A stretch of DNA of 64,000 bases from Halolamina sediminis (GCF_001282785.1 NZ_CVUA01000001.1:868001-932000); one strand, 5' to 3'; shown: positions 50,392 through 59,401, counted from the stretch's first letter. Numbers and translations are program-made. Notes: generated by a model from the sequence alone, not told the origin.

Positions 50392-50837
50392 CGGAGCTCC
50401 CGGAGGCGCTCGCGCAGCCCCGACTCGGTAGATTCGTCGCTGCTACTCCCGTTCTCGGTATTGCTGTGAGCCTCGGCGTTACTCCCGTCGCCGACTGTCG
50501 GCGGTATCCCGCCTGAGTCCTCACTACCTCCTCGGGCGTCGAGAGCGTCGTCCGCGTCCTCGCTTCCGTCGAGGCGTCGTTCCAGGCGTTCGACCGCCGC
50601 GACGGCGGCGTCGGCACGCTGCTCGACCGACTCGTTCACCGCGGAGACGCCGCCGAGGAACCCCCTGACCGACTGTACCGCGGCCTCGAGCTCGTCGACT
50701 CTGGATTCGAGCGTCTCGATACGGGACTCGATCGCGTCGTCCTCGCTGTTGCTCCGCGCCGGATCACGCTGTTCCCCGTCGAGTGCGCGTTCGACGGCCG
50801 CGAGCCGTCGTTCCAGCGTCTCGTCGCTGTCGGGCAT
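50388..50837 (-). CDS. Coiled-coil protein, first gene of the secretion/pilus cluster (DUF7310-like)
   Basis: 149 residues, acidic. Residues 5-30 (ETLERRLAAVERALDGEQRD) and 40-62 (ESRIETLESRVDELEAAVQS) form coiled coils, followed by VEQRADAAVAAVERLERRLD. The Ser/Asn/Glu-rich tail is disordered. It probably links cytoplasmic parts of the machine. ACTTATCAC about 25-30 nt before the ATG is the likely promoter of the whole cluster. It diverges from cetZ across 84 nt. Confidence 0.72.
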   Translation of the reverse strand: MPDSDETLERRLAAVERALDGEQRDPARSNSEDDAIESRIETLESRVDELEAAVQSVRGFLGGVSAVNESVEQRADAAVAAVERLERRLDGSEDADDALDARGGSEDSGGIPPTVGDGSNAEAHSNTENGSSSDESTESGLRERLRELR

Positions 50838-50921
50838 GGGCGAGGTGGTCGCCCAATCGGTGATAAGTGTCGGGGCGGATCGCGGGGGAATCTTAAGGCG
50901 GATCGGAGCAAACGGGAACCT

Positions 50922-52055
50922 ATGAAGACGGTCCTCGTTGGCGTCGGTCAGGCGGGCGGGAAGGTGGCGACAGCGCTGGCCGAGTTCGACGACGAGATGG
51001 GGTTCCACGCGGTGCGGGACGCCATCGCCGTCAACAGCGCGAAAACGGACCTCCGTGACATCCCGCTGGACACGGTGTTGGTCGGGCAGGACGTGGTGAA
51101 GGGCCACGGCGTCGGCGGCGACAACGAACTCGGTGCGGAGGTGATGGCGAACGACGCCGAGGAGGTGATGAGCGAGCTGAGCGGGAAGATCGGCTCCGAG
51201 ACCGAGGCGATCTTCGTGATCGCGGGGCTCGGCGGCGGCACTGGCTCCGGCGGCGCGCCAGTGCTCGCGAAGGAGCTGAGCCGGGTGTACGACACGCCCG
51301 TCTACGCGATCGGTATCCTCCCCGGCCGCGACGAGGGGTCGCTCTATCAGGCCAACGCGGGCCGATCGCTCAAGACGCTCGCCCGCGAGGCCGACGCGAC
51401 GATCCTGATAGACAACGACGCCTGGCGCGAGACGGGCGACAGCGTCGCCGAGGGGATGGCGGCGATCAACGAGAACATCGCCCGCCGGATCGGCCTCCTA
51501 CTCGCCGCGGGCGAGCCCGTCGAGGACCGCTCGCTCGGACTGGGCGGCGGCGGGCTCGACCGCGACGTGGCCCAGAGCGTCGTCGACACCAGCGAGGTGA
51601 TCAACACCCTCCGCTCGGGCGGGCTCGCGGCAGTGGGATACGCCGAGTCCGAGGCCAGCGAGGACCCCGACGAGAACGTCAACGTCGTCACGAGCACGAC
51701 CCGGAAGGCGCTGCTCAGCGGCACGAGCCTGCCGGGGGCGAGCGAGGCCGACGCCGCACTGCTGGTCGTCGCCGGTCAGCCCGATTCGCTCTCACGAAAG
51801 GGCGTCGAACGTGCCCGCTCGTGGGTGGAGGAGGAGACCGGCAGCATGGAGGTCCGCGGTGGCGACTTCCCGCTCGACACCGGCCGGATCTCGTCGCTCG
51901 TCCTGATGAGCGGCGTCGAGCGCTCCGACCGCGTCCAGGAGTTCATGGATCGCGCCGCCGACGCGCAGGCCGACTCCCACGACCGAACCGAGGGCCAGCG
52001 CAAGCGCGACGCCGCCGAGACGTTCCAGAACGACGAACTCGACGATCTGCTCTGA
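50922..52055 (+). CDS. cetZ: CetZ-type tubulin/FtsZ-superfamily GTPase
   Basis: 377 residues. Tubulin signature [20 protein letters not shown] at about 102-121; N-terminal GVGQAGGKVATALAEF and the GHGVGGDNELGAEVM loop that distinguish CetZ from FtsZ; T6-like NDAWRETGDSVAEG. CetZ proteins control cell shape and motility in haloarchaea rather than the division ring. No long unstructured C-terminus or FtsZ-type tail is seen beyond DDLL. A CTTAAGG box precedes it. Its divergent partner is the coiled-coil gene of the pilus cluster. Confidence 0.93.
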   Translation: MKTVLVGVGQAGGKVATALAEFDDEMGFHAVRDAIAVNSAKTDLRDIPLDTVLVGQDVVKGHGVGGDNELGAEVMANDAEEVMSELSGKIGSETEAIFVIAGLGGGTGSGGAPVLAKELSRVYDTPVYAIGILPGRDEGSLYQANAGRSLKTLAREADATILIDNDAWRETGDSVAEGMAAINENIARRIGLLLAAGEPVEDRSLGLGGGGLDRDVAQSVVDTSEVINTLRSGGLAAVGYAESEASEDPDENVNVVTSTTRKALLSGTSLPGASEADAALLVVAGQPDSLSRKGVERARSWVEEETGSMEVRGGDFPLDTGRISSLVLMSGVERSDRVQEFMDRAADAQADSHDRTEGQRKRDAAETFQNDELDDLL

Positions 52056-52121
52056 TCCCGCGCCGTCGATGGAATCGGGACCCCCGCCGCCTATTTCCTC
52101 CCGGCGGCCCCAGCGTCGGGC

Positions 52122-52646
52122 ATGCGTGAGTACGCTGTCGACCCGCCGGTCGAGGAACGCATCGGCGACGCGCTGCGGGAGATAGACGCCACAGTCGCCG
52201 TCGCCGAGTCCTGTACGGGGGGACTGATCGGCTCGCTGCTGACCGACGTACCGGGCTCCTCGGACTACTTCGATCGCTCGGTCGTGACCTACTCCTACGA
52301 CGCCAAACTCCAGGAGTTGGCCGTTTCCCGGGAGAGCCTCGACGACCACGGCGCCGTCTCGGCGCCCGTCGCCGAGCAGATGGCCGCGGGCGTGCGCGAC
52401 ACCGCGGGAACGACGTTCGGGCTCTCGACCACCGGGATCGCCGGCCCCGAGGGCGGGAGCAAGGAGAAGCCCGTCGGGACGGTGTTCATCGGTCGCTCGT
52501 ACGCCGCCGACTGGGGCACCGGCGGCTCCGACACCGAGGTCTCCCGGCACGTGTTCGACGGCGGCCGGACCGAGATCAAAGAGCAGATCGCCCGAAAGGC
52601 GCTGGCGCTGTTGCTGGAGGACGCTCGGGACCTGTCGGAACGCTGA
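52122..52646 (+). CDS. cinA: CinA family nicotinamide-nucleotide amidase-like protein
   Basis: 174 residues, only the C-terminal CinA (PncC) domain. Motifs: VAVAESCTGGLIGSLLTDVP near residue 24 (catalytic Ser/Lys region) and STTGIAGPEGGSKEKPVGTV near residue 105. The enzyme deamidates nicotinamide mononucleotide in NAD recycling; some single-domain members have other roles. Length and motifs fit the amidase. It follows cetZ by 66 nt and precedes the HNH gene by 27. Confidence 0.9.
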   Translation: MREYAVDPPVEERIGDALREIDATVAVAESCTGGLIGSLLTDVPGSSDYFDRSVVTYSYDAKLQELAVSRESLDDHGAVSAPVAEQMAAGVRDTAGTTFGLSTTGIAGPEGGSKEKPVGTVFIGRSYAADWGTGGSDTEVSRHVFDGGRTEIKEQIARKALALLLEDARDLSER

Positions 52647-52673
52647 TTACCTCGTCGGGTCTGTCCCAACCAC

Positions 52674-53606
52674 ATGCGACTCTGGGTGCTCAACACGCTC
52701 CCCGCCCACTGGGCGCGCTGTCGCGACGGGCCACAGGACCCCACACACCACCCCGAGCGACACCTCGGCCACCCGTGGCATGGCATCCCGTCGGGCGGTC
52801 GCGCCCCGGATCCGCGCGACCTCACGCCGGGCGAGGACCTGTTCGTCGTCCGGCAGACCGGCGGCGTCGGCGTCTCGGGCATCTGGACGTTCGAGGAGGC
52901 ACGCCGCGTCGAGAATCAGGCCGCGGTTCCGGACGTGTGGCGCGATCACGACGGCGAGATGCGGGAGTACGAGTGGTTTCTCCACTGTCGAGGGGCGCCC
53001 GAACTGACCGTCGAACCGCCGATGCGCGAGGATTTCGGCGGCTCGTTCCCGTTCCACCACTCGAAACTGACCGGAACGGCGATCGCGATGCGGGGCGACG
53101 ACCGCGCGGCGTACGTGAACGCGCTGCTCGACCACGGGGTCTCCGAGGCCGCCGAACAGCGGCTCCGTGACGCGCTGGAGCTGTCGGCGACGGGGAGCGT
53201 TCGGTCGGCCGACGCCGAGCCGCCCGAGCGGACCGAGTACGCCACGACGCGGACGATCCGCGATACGAAGCTCTCCGAGATGACGAAGGAGCTGTACGAC
53301 CACCGGTGTCAGCTCTGTGGCGACCGTCGCGAGAGCCGCGACGGGAGCGCGTACGCGGAGGCCCACCACGTCAAACCGCTGGGGGCGCCCCACCGCGGCC
53401 CCGACAGCGCGGCGAACCTCCTCGTGCTCTGCCCGAACCACCACGCGGACTTCGACTACGGCCGTGTCCGGGTCGACCCCGAGTCGCTCGTCGTCGAGCA
53501 CGCCTTCGACGACGAGGTCGACGGAACCGTCCTGACCGTCGACGCCGACCACGACCTCGATCCCGAGCACCTCGCGTACCACAGCGAACGGATCGCCGAC
53601 TTCTGA
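52674..53606 (+). CDS. HNH endonuclease with an EVE/PUA-like N-terminal domain
   Basis: 310 residues. The N-terminal 130 residues (MRLWVLNTLPAHWARCRDGP, LTPGEDLFVVRQTGGVGVSG, GGSFPFHHSKLTGTAIAMRG) resemble EVE or PUA-like modified-base readers: a tryptophan-based opening and a glycine-rich beta barrel. A linker follows, then an HNH domain: CQLCGDRRESRDG supplies the first Cys pair, AEAHHVKPLG the catalytic His, LVLCPNHHADFDYG the second knuckle. This looks like a type IV restriction-type nuclease reading modified DNA, or a repair nuclease. The EVE assignment is tentative; the HNH one is strong. Confidence 0.82.
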   Translation: MRLWVLNTLPAHWARCRDGPQDPTHHPERHLGHPWHGIPSGGRAPDPRDLTPGEDLFVVRQTGGVGVSGIWTFEEARRVENQAAVPDVWRDHDGEMREYEWFLHCRGAPELTVEPPMREDFGGSFPFHHSKLTGTAIAMRGDDRAAYVNALLDHGVSEAAEQRLRDALELSATGSVRSADAEPPERTEYATTRTIRDTKLSEMTKELYDHRCQLCGDRRESRDGSAYAEAHHVKPLGAPHRGPDSAANLLVLCPNHHADFDYGRVRVDPESLVVEHAFDDEVDGTVLTVDADHDLDPEHLAYHSERIADF

Positions 53607-53679
53607 TCCATCGCCGCCCGCCAACGGGGGCTGTGGGCCGACCGAAACGCTTTGCGGGGTGCCGACCACGCACACGAGT

Positions 53680-54180
53680 ATGGACAAGAAGGGTCACGTG
53701 CTCAACGCCGTCCTGCTGGCGATCGGCGTCGGGTACGTCCTCGAACCGTCGGGCGACGTGTCGACGTTCGTCGCGATCGCGGAGGTGTCGCTCCCGCTGG
53801 TGTTGGGTGCGCTGTTCCCGGACGTCGACACCGCGTTCGGCAAACACCGCAAGACGCTGCACAACCTCCCGATCCTCGGGATCGCGCTGGCGTATCCCTA
53901 CTTCTTCGGTAACCTCAACTTCGTCTGGGCGGGGATCCTGAGTCACTACGTGCTCGACATGCTGGGGAGCAGGCGGGGGATCGCGCTGTTCTACCCGTTC
54001 TGGAGCGAGGAGTTCGGCTCGCCGACGGGCGTGACGACGACCAGCAAGTACGCCGACGTGGTCACGATCGTCGTCACGCTGCTCGAGGTCGCCGTGTTCG
54101 CGGCGTTCGTCCACCTGCTGCCCCAGTATCTCCCGCCCGGACTGGAGCTCAGCGGGCTCGGGATGATCGGCGGTCAGTAG
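53680..54180 (+). CDS. Membrane-bound metal-dependent hydrolase (YdjM/LexA-regulated type)
   Basis: 166 residues from ATG 53680 (MDKKGHVLNAVLLAIGVGYV). Metal-site motifs of the DUF457/YdjM family: HVLNAVLL, GALFPDVDTAFGKHRKTLHN (Asp, His, His) and GILSHYVLDMLGSRRGIALF. Four membrane helices are visible. A longer start at GTG 53659 adds seven codons and is less likely. The substrate is probably a membrane lipid; unknown. Its stop overlaps the stop of the PHP gene on the other strand. Confidence 0.85.
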   Translation: MDKKGHVLNAVLLAIGVGYVLEPSGDVSTFVAIAEVSLPLVLGALFPDVDTAFGKHRKTLHNLPILGIALAYPYFFGNLNFVWAGILSHYVLDMLGSRRGIALFYPFWSEEFGSPTGVTTTSKYADVVTIVVTLLEVAVFAAFVHLLPQYLPPGLELSGLGMIGGQ

Positions 54181-54935
54181 ACCGAGACGTCGTCGAACCG
54201 CCCGTCGTACGCGATGTGGTCGGGGTGAGTGGGCTCGGTGCCGGAGAGGAACAGGCGGTCGATCTTCCCCCACGAGTTCTCGTAGCCCAGGTGGGCGAAC
54301 TCTGCGAGGTTCCAGAAGCGATGCCGCGGCCCCGAGCGGTGGACGACCTGTCGGTCGACGCTGGAGACCAACGCTTCGACGAGGTCAGCCTCACTCTCGA
54401 TGGCAGTGTCGAACTCGGTCCACGCCTCGCCGACGGTGCCCCGGAGGTGGGCGTACGACGAGCCGAACGTGGACAGTCCGGTCTCCTCGGCGACGCGTTT
54501 GGCCCGTTCGTTGACGTGAGGGAGCGATTTGGCGTTGTAGCTCTCGACGGCGTCGATGTGGTCGGCGTAGGCACGGATCTCCGGCCGGCCGAGGCTGACG
54601 TTCAGCAGCGTCGGGTGGGGGACACAGAGCGCGGCGCCCTGGTCGGCGAGCTCCGAGAGCGCGCCCTCGAAAGAGATGAAGTCCGGCACCGGATCGGAGA
54701 GCCCCACCGCGAGCAGGTGGCGGCGGTTCTGCCAGTTGCCCGTGAAAATCTCCCGCCCCGGCACGACCAGCAGCTCGTCGTCGCTGTGTCGCTCGGCCTG
54801 CTCGCGGATCTCCGGCAGTCGCGTGAAGTGGGGTGCGTACACGAGCACGTCGATCCCCCGGGCTTTCGCCCGCTCGACGACCCGCCCGTCGAGCATCTTG
54901 ACGTGCATGTCGACCCGCGTCGGCGCCGTAGTCAC
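54174..54935 (-). CDS. PHP-domain metal-dependent phosphoesterase
   Basis: 253 residues from GTG 54935; a CTATTTGG box lies about 30 nt before it. The start VTTAPTRVDMHVKMLDGRVV contains the first metal motif in altered form (DMHVKM in place of DLHxHT), then DVLVYAPHFTRLPEIREQAE (about residue 33). GREIFTGNWQNRRHLLAVGL and ALCVPHPTLLNVSLG give the later His and Asp/Glu. The C-terminus (DVSVY) is short. Polymerase/histidinol-phosphatase relatives hydrolyse phosphate esters. The altered first motif leaves metal occupancy uncertain. Confidence 0.82.
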   Translation of the reverse strand: MTTAPTRVDMHVKMLDGRVVERAKARGIDVLVYAPHFTRLPEIREQAERHSDDELLVVPGREIFTGNWQNRRHLLAVGLSDPVPDFISFEGALSELADQGAALCVPHPTLLNVSLGRPEIRAYADHIDAVESYNAKSLPHVNERAKRVAEETGLSTFGSSYAHLRGTVGEAWTEFDTAIESEADLVEALVSSVDRQVVHRSGPRHRFWNLAEFAHLGYENSWGKIDRLFLSGTEPTHPDHIAYDGRFDDVSVY

Positions 54936-55031
54936 GTTCCACCGCAGTCGGTCGTTCCCCAAATAGCCTCCGTGTTCGATGCCGGGCGTCGGGGAGAACC
55001 CTTTTGATGCACCCACTCCGATGGAGCGCGT

Positions 55032-55331
55032 ATGAGCCGCTGGAACTGCGGGATCGCCGGCTGTGGCCGCGAGTTCGACGGTCCCGAGGCCGTGATCGTC
55101 CACCAGACGACCGAACACCAGCGTCACGAGTGTAAGGTGTGTGGCACCATCGTCCCCGAGGGGTACTTCGCGATCCGCCACGCGTTCGACGAACACACCC
55201 GCGCGGAGTACGTCCGCGCCTACGACGCCGACGGGAGCGACGTACGCGTCCGCGAGGGAATCAAGGAGACCATCGAGGAGAACGCAGACCTCCAGCGCGT
55301 CGTCGACGAGCTCAACGGCAACTCGGGGTAG
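55032..55331 (+). CDS. C2H2-like zinc-finger protein (DUF7565-like)
   Basis: 99 residues. Two zinc-finger candidates: WNCGIAGCGREFDGPEAVIV then HQTTEH (C2H2 spacing), and HECKVCGTIVPEGYFAIRHA with FDEH. A helical tail (REGIKETIEENADLQRVVDE) follows. Haloarchaeal small zinc fingers of this type bind RNA, DNA or protein. I recall the family as DUF7565; not checked. It is divergent from the PHP gene by 96 nt. Confidence 0.75.
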   Translation: MSRWNCGIAGCGREFDGPEAVIVHQTTEHQRHECKVCGTIVPEGYFAIRHAFDEHTRAEYVRAYDADGSDVRVREGIKETIEENADLQRVVDELNGNSG

Positions 55332-55377
55332 CGGGCGCGGGCAGGGGAGAGCAGTTCCGTGATCCTGCGATCGGAGA

Positions 55378-55920
55378 TCAGCGTTCGCGGCTCTCGATCC
55401 GTTCCTTCACGACCGGGAGCTTCTCCTCGAGCTCCCGATGTATCCCGTCCTCGCCGATGTACGGCTCGGACCGATCTATGAAGTATCGCATCTTCTCGAT
55501 CTGGTCCGCTCGCAGCTCCTCGGACTCGCCCAAGTGGTAGTAATCACTGTTGTCGAGGAGGTCCGCGGCTTTGACTGCCACCGCGCCCCTCCCCGACTCG
55601 AAACACCGCTCGTAGATATCGTAGCACCGCTCCAGATAGTCGTCGATGCTCTCGTCGAAGCTGGCGGCCTCCACGATCTCCGCGACGGTCTCGCCGAACG
55701 TCGAACGGATCTCGTCGGCGGTTACGTCCGTATCTTCGAGCAGGTCGTGGAGGAAGCCCGCGACGACGACGTGCTCCTCGTACCCCCTGTCGTAGAGATC
55801 CATCCCCACCCTCGTGCTGTGGAGTATCACTGGCTTCGGGTTGTCACCCGATGACTCGAAGGCGTGCACCAGATACTGCATAGCCCGTTCGATCTCCTCG
55901 TCCTCCGCTTTGCTCCTCAT
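55378..55920 (-). CDS. HD-domain hydrolase, SpoT/MESH1-like
   Basis: 180 residues from ATG 55920 (MRSKAEDEEIERAMQYLVHA). The HD motif is VVVAGFLHDLLEDTDVTADE, with the SpoT-type HDLLEDT. The first His is in VILHSTRVGMDL and the last Asp in AVAVKAADLLDNSDYYHLG. Single-domain members (MESH1 or small alarmone hydrolases) remove pyrophosphate from ppGpp or dephosphorylate NADPH. Archaea generally lack RelA, so another substrate is likely. A longer start at 55965 is possible. Confidence 0.82.
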   Translation of the reverse strand: MRSKAEDEEIERAMQYLVHAFESSGDNPKPVILHSTRVGMDLYDRGYEEHVVVAGFLHDLLEDTDVTADEIRSTFGETVAEIVEAASFDESIDDYLERCYDIYERCFESGRGAVAVKAADLLDNSDYYHLGESEELRADQIEKMRYFIDRSEPYIGEDGIHRELEEKLPVVKERIESRER

Positions 55921-56072
55921 TCCTGTGACTGGAGAGACGGGGCGGTAGCAAAGTCCTTCTGACACGAGTTGGGCCGACCGACCCGAGCGATCTCGCGTTC
56001 CACCTCTCGAAGGACCGAGACGCAGCTAACGGCTTCACACAGGAGAGTCGGAGTTAGTAGATCTCGGAGTCC

Positions 56073-56099
56073 GACACACGGCGCCGCGCGCCGTGTGTC
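56073..56099 (-). terminator. Perfect 11-bp hairpin after spt5
   Basis: GACACACGGCG (56073-56083) and CGCCGTGTGTC (56089-56099) are exact inverted copies with the five-base loop CCGCG. The stem starts 11 nt after the spt5 stop on the minus strand. No T-rich tract follows. Likely a terminator or 3'-end stabiliser for secE-spt5. Confidence 0.65.
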
Positions 56100-56110
56100 T
56101 GCACGAGGAA

Positions 56111-56548
56111 CTACCGTTCCTCGGAGTCCAGCACGCGGATCTGATCCCCGCGGACCGTGACCGGGATCGGGACCGTCGCCTCGTACAGCTCGACCGTCAC
56201 CTGATCCTTCCCCTCGTCGATGCGCTGGACCTGCGCCTTCTCGCCCTTGAACGGGCCGGCGATCAGTTCGACGATGTCGCCCTCGGCGATTCCCTCCACG
56301 TCGGGGGTCGGCGAGAGGAAATGCTCGACCTCGGTCATCGACGACGTGCCCGGCACGATCCCGTTGGCGTGGGGGATCTCGTCGAGCACGCGCTCGATGA
56401 TCGAGTCGTCCTCGGCCTCGACCATCACGTAGGAGGTCAGCGAGTCCGGCGCCAGCACGGCGTGGATCTCGGGCATCTCCTTCGAGGCGATCATGTCCGC
56501 GACGGTCTCCTCCTGGCTCGCGGTGGTCTTGACGGCGTAGATCGGCAT
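56111..56548 (-). CDS. spt5: Transcription elongation factor Spt5 (NusG-like)
   Basis: 145 residues. NGN domain at 1-85: [20 protein letters not shown] ... [20 protein letters not shown], with [16 protein letters not shown] domain at 90-145: [20 protein letters not shown]. It clamps RNA polymerase with Spt4 for processive elongation. Its ATG directly follows the secE TAG, without a gap. This secE-spt5 order, next to ftsZ1, is conserved in haloarchaea. Confidence 0.95.
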   Translation of the reverse strand: MPIYAVKTTASQEETVADMIASKEMPEIHAVLAPDSLTSYVMVEAEDDSIIERVLDEIPHANGIVPGTSSMTEVEHFLSPTPDVEGIAEGDIVELIAGPFKGEKAQVQRIDEGKDQVTVELYEATVPIPVTVRGDQIRVLDSEER

Positions 56549-56734
56549 CTACGCACCACCCGGGACCGCGCCCGGCACGAAGCTCATGATCGCGAACATC
56601 AGGAACCCGAGGAAGCCGATCAGGAAGATGCCGGCGCCGGAGATCTTGGCGACCATCGAGAACTCCTCCCACTCGGGAGTGCTCGCGAGCTTGAGCACGC
56701 GCACGTACTCCGAGAGGTCGTATTTGACGTCCAT
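56549..56734 (-). CDS. secE: Preprotein translocase subunit SecE (Sec61 gamma)
   Basis: 61 residues with a single C-terminal membrane helix (GAGIFLIGFLGFLMFAIMSF) and an amphipathic front helix (DLSEYVRVLKLASTPEWEEF). It clamps the two halves of the SecY channel in the cell membrane. It shares a transcript with spt5. A strongly AT-rich TTTTCTATCTATTGAATACG (about 56761-56780) is its probable promoter, separate from ftsZ1. Confidence 0.93.
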   Translation of the reverse strand: MDVKYDLSEYVRVLKLASTPEWEEFSMVAKISGAGIFLIGFLGFLMFAIMSFVPGAVPGGA

Positions 56735-56841
56735 CTTGTCGTGTGGTTCAGCCCGGCGCCTTTTCTATCTATTGAATACGCCTTCGCCGGGGGAAACGCC
56801 GGTACGGCCGGCGACGGCGACCGAAAAACGAGGCGACGCCG

Positions 56842-57990
56842 TCAGTTCACGTCCTGAATCTGGTCGGGGGAGGGGCCGCGCTGGGCGGCCTCGCCGCCGC
56901 CGTAGATCTGGGGGGACTCCACCCCGGTCACGACGATCATCGTGCGCATCCGGCCCTCGATCTCCTCGTCGACGGAGGTGCCCCAGATGATGCGGGCGTC
57001 GGGGTCGATGCGGTCGTAGATCTCCTCGACGACGCCCTCGGCCTCGCCGATGGACATGTCCGACCCACCGGTGACGTTGACCAGCGCCGAGTTGGCGCCG
57101 GAGATGTCCACGTCCAACAGCGGCGACCGCAAGGCGGACTGCACCGAGTCCTCGGCCTTGTCGTCGGTATCGGACTCGCCGAGCCCGATCATCGCGACGC
57201 CGCCTTTCTCCATCACGGTGCGAACGTCGGCGAAGTCGAGGTTCACCAGCCCGGGCTTGGTGATGAGCTCGGTGATCCCCTTGACCGAGCGCATCAGCAC
57301 CTCGTCGGACACCTTGAACGCCTGCTTGACGGGCAGTTTGCCCACCGCGTCGAGGAGGCGGTCGTTCGGCACGACGATCACGGTGTCGGAGACGTCGCGC
57401 AGCCGTTCGAGGCCGGCCTCGGCGTTGGTGCGCCGGACCTCACCCTCCGCGGTGAAGGGGGTGGTGACGATCGAGATCGTCAGCGCGCCGGCGGCCTGTG
57501 CGGCCTTGGCGACGACGGGCGCCGAACCCGTCCCGGTGCCGCCGCCGAGCCCGGCGGTGACGAACACCATGTCCGAGCCGGCGATCGACTCCTTGATCTC
57601 CTCCTGGGACTCGATGGCGGCCTCCTCGCCGACCTGCGGGAGCGAGCCCGCGCCGCGACCCTGCGTTTTCTCCTTGCCCATCAGGATCTTCGTGTCGGCC
57701 TCGATAGAGACGAGATGCTGGACGTCAGTGTTCGCGGCGACCAGCTTCGCGCCGTGGATCCCCTCCTCGTGCATGCGGTTGACGGTGTTGCCGCCGGCGC
57801 CGCCACAGCCGACCACGGTGATGTTGGTCTTGAGGTCCTGCAGAACGTCCTGGAGCTGCTCGTCGGTCATCTTCCCGGACGACGGCGTCTCGTCGGTCTC
57901 CGGGCTGGTCTCCTCCTCGGCCGCGGCGTCGGGCCCCTCGCCGCCCTCGCCTTCGGCCTCGTCGATTGCCTCCTCTACGATAGAGTCCAT
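56842..57990 (-). CDS. ftsZ1: Cell division GTPase FtsZ1
   Basis: 382 residues. An acidic N-terminal lead of about 40 residues, typical of haloarchaeal FtsZ, precedes the GTPase domain: [20 protein letters not shown], then [20 protein letters not shown] (tubulin signature, about 148) and [20 protein letters not shown] (T6/T7 region). The C-terminal domain ends [20 protein letters not shown]. It forms the division ring with FtsZ2. Location beside secE-spt5 matches ftsZ1 rather than ftsZ2. A CAATAGG element precedes the ATG. Confidence 0.95.
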   Translation of the reverse strand: MDSIVEEAIDEAEGEGGEGPDAAAEEETSPETDETPSSGKMTDEQLQDVLQDLKTNITVVGCGGAGGNTVNRMHEEGIHGAKLVAANTDVQHLVSIEADTKILMGKEKTQGRGAGSLPQVGEEAAIESQEEIKESIAGSDMVFVTAGLGGGTGTGSAPVVAKAAQAAGALTISIVTTPFTAEGEVRRTNAEAGLERLRDVSDTVIVVPNDRLLDAVGKLPVKQAFKVSDEVLMRSVKGITELITKPGLVNLDFADVRTVMEKGGVAMIGLGESDTDDKAEDSVQSALRSPLLDVDISGANSALVNVTGGSDMSIGEAEGVVEEIYDRIDPDARIIWGTSVDEEIEGRMRTMIVVTGVESPQIYGGGEAAQRGPSPDQIQDVN

Positions 57991-58063
57991 TTGACCCTGA
58001 GTATTGGGCGGAGCCTATTGACCTTTCTCCCTCTCCGGCGATTCTCGCCACCACCGACACCGT

Positions 58064-59401
58064 TCAGATCGGGAACTCCTTCTCACGCTGACTCAGCACC
58101 GCCGACGGGGGGATCACCTCGTCGCTGACCTCGACGGACTCGCCGCTCGACAGCATCCCCATCTTCGGGCCTTCCGGCACGCCCAGTTTCTGCGCTTTCT
58201 CGGGGTCGAACGCCTCCTCCCGCGCGACGACGGCGTCGTCGTCGACGGCTACCTCCTCGTACTCCGCCCGCAGGATCGCCGCGAGGTCGTCGATCAGTTC
58301 GTCGTACGCGTCGGCGTTGGGCACCGCTGCCTCGCCGTTTGCCCGGGTCCCGCTCTCGATCGTGTCGAACGCGACGGTCGACTCCCGGACCGCGTCACGC
58401 GTCGCCTCGCCGTCGACGTTCTGGGCCGTCGCGAGCAGCTCGTCGGGGAGGCTCACCTTCTCCCAGTCCTCCGGATCGTCGGGGACGTGGGCGCCGAACC
58501 GGAGCCCCTCGTCGACGGTCGCGACCGAGGACTCCAGCGCCCGGGCCAGCGCCAGCGGGCGGTCGTCGACGGTCCGGACCCACGTCTCGCTCACGATCCG
58601 GTAGCCGAGATCCTCGATCGCGTCGGCGACCTCGGGCTGGTCGCCGTCGAACAGTGCGTGGGTGGCGCCGCTGCGCTCGAACGCCGCCTCGAGCACCGCC
58701 CGGGCGTCCTCGTCCCGCGGGTGGCCCAGTTCCTCCAGTTGCCAGTCGCTGGCGATGTGGCCGACCGCCCACGGCGTCTCGCGAAGCACGCGGCCGAACC
58801 GCGGGGCGTAGTGGCCGCCGCCGATCCCGACGATCTGGCGGTCGCGGTGGGCCGCCACCCCGCGCAGCGAGAGCACCGCCTGCGCGACCGCGCGGGCGCC
58901 CTCGGGGTCGTCCCACTGCTCCTCGTCGCTCCCGAGCTCCGCGAACATCGACGGTGTGTCGATCGCGGTCGGCCCGTGGTGGGTCCCCTCGATCGCCACG
59001 TCGTACCCCTCCGGCGCGTGAGCGGCGAGCGCCTCGACGTACGCCGAGAGTGCGCTCGGTGCGGCTGCAGCAAGGTCGCCGTCTTCCCCGCCGTACTCCG
59101 CCTCGCCGAAGTTCCCCGTGAAGTGCCCCGTCAGCAGCGCGCCCGTCTCGCCGGAGTGCCGGGAGACGAACACCAGCAGGCGGGGCTCCTCGCTGAACGC
59201 CGGCGCGGGGTCGTCGAGTTCGATGTGGAGCTCGTCGAACTCCCGGAGTTCGAACGGCCCGTCCCGGTAGTACGTCCCGCCGCCCTCGGCGTCCGGTCGC
59301 TCATCGTCCTCGTGTTTGGTCCAGTCCCCCTGCGCGAGCAGCTGCTCCCCGATGTGGAGCGAGGCGGTGTCGGCCCGTGACACCACGATCCCGATAGTCA
59401 T
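58064..59401 (-). CDS. dtdA: D-aminoacyl-tRNA deacylase, archaeal type (DtdA/GEK1)
   Basis: 445 residues. It removes D-amino acids wrongly attached to tRNA. Motifs: [20 protein letters not shown] then [43 protein letters not shown] and [15 protein letters not shown]. The last 100 residues are acidic, ending in a segment with [20 protein letters not shown], unusually long for the family. ATG 59401 fits [20 protein letters not shown]. The frame is open upstream as arginine-rich noise. Confidence 0.9.
   Translation of the reverse strand: MTIGIVVSRADTASLHIGEQLLAQGDWTKHEDDERPDAEGGGTYYRDGPFELREFDELHIELDDPAPAFSEEPRLLVFVSRHSGETGALLTGHFTGNFGEAEYGGEDGDLAAAAPSALSAYVEALAAHAPEGYDVAIEGTHHGPTAIDTPSMFAELGSDEEQWDDPEGARAVAQAVLSLRGVAAHRDRQIVGIGGGHYAPRFGRVLRETPWAVGHIASDWQLEELGHPRDEDARAVLEAAFERSGATHALFDGDQPEVADAIEDLGYRIVSETWVRTVDDRPLALARALESSVATVDEGLRFGAHVPDDPEDWEKVSLPDELLATAQNVDGEATRDAVRESTVAFDTIESGTRANGEAAVPNADAYDELIDDLAAILRAEYEEVAVDDDAVVAREEAFDPEKAQKLGVPEGPKMGMLSSGESVEVSDEVIPPSAVLSQREKEFPI

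Noticed and set aside
54936-55196. PHP gene start at 55196
   Set aside because: The extension overlaps the divergent zinc-finger gene and reads as noise. GTG 54935 has a promoter box at the right distance.
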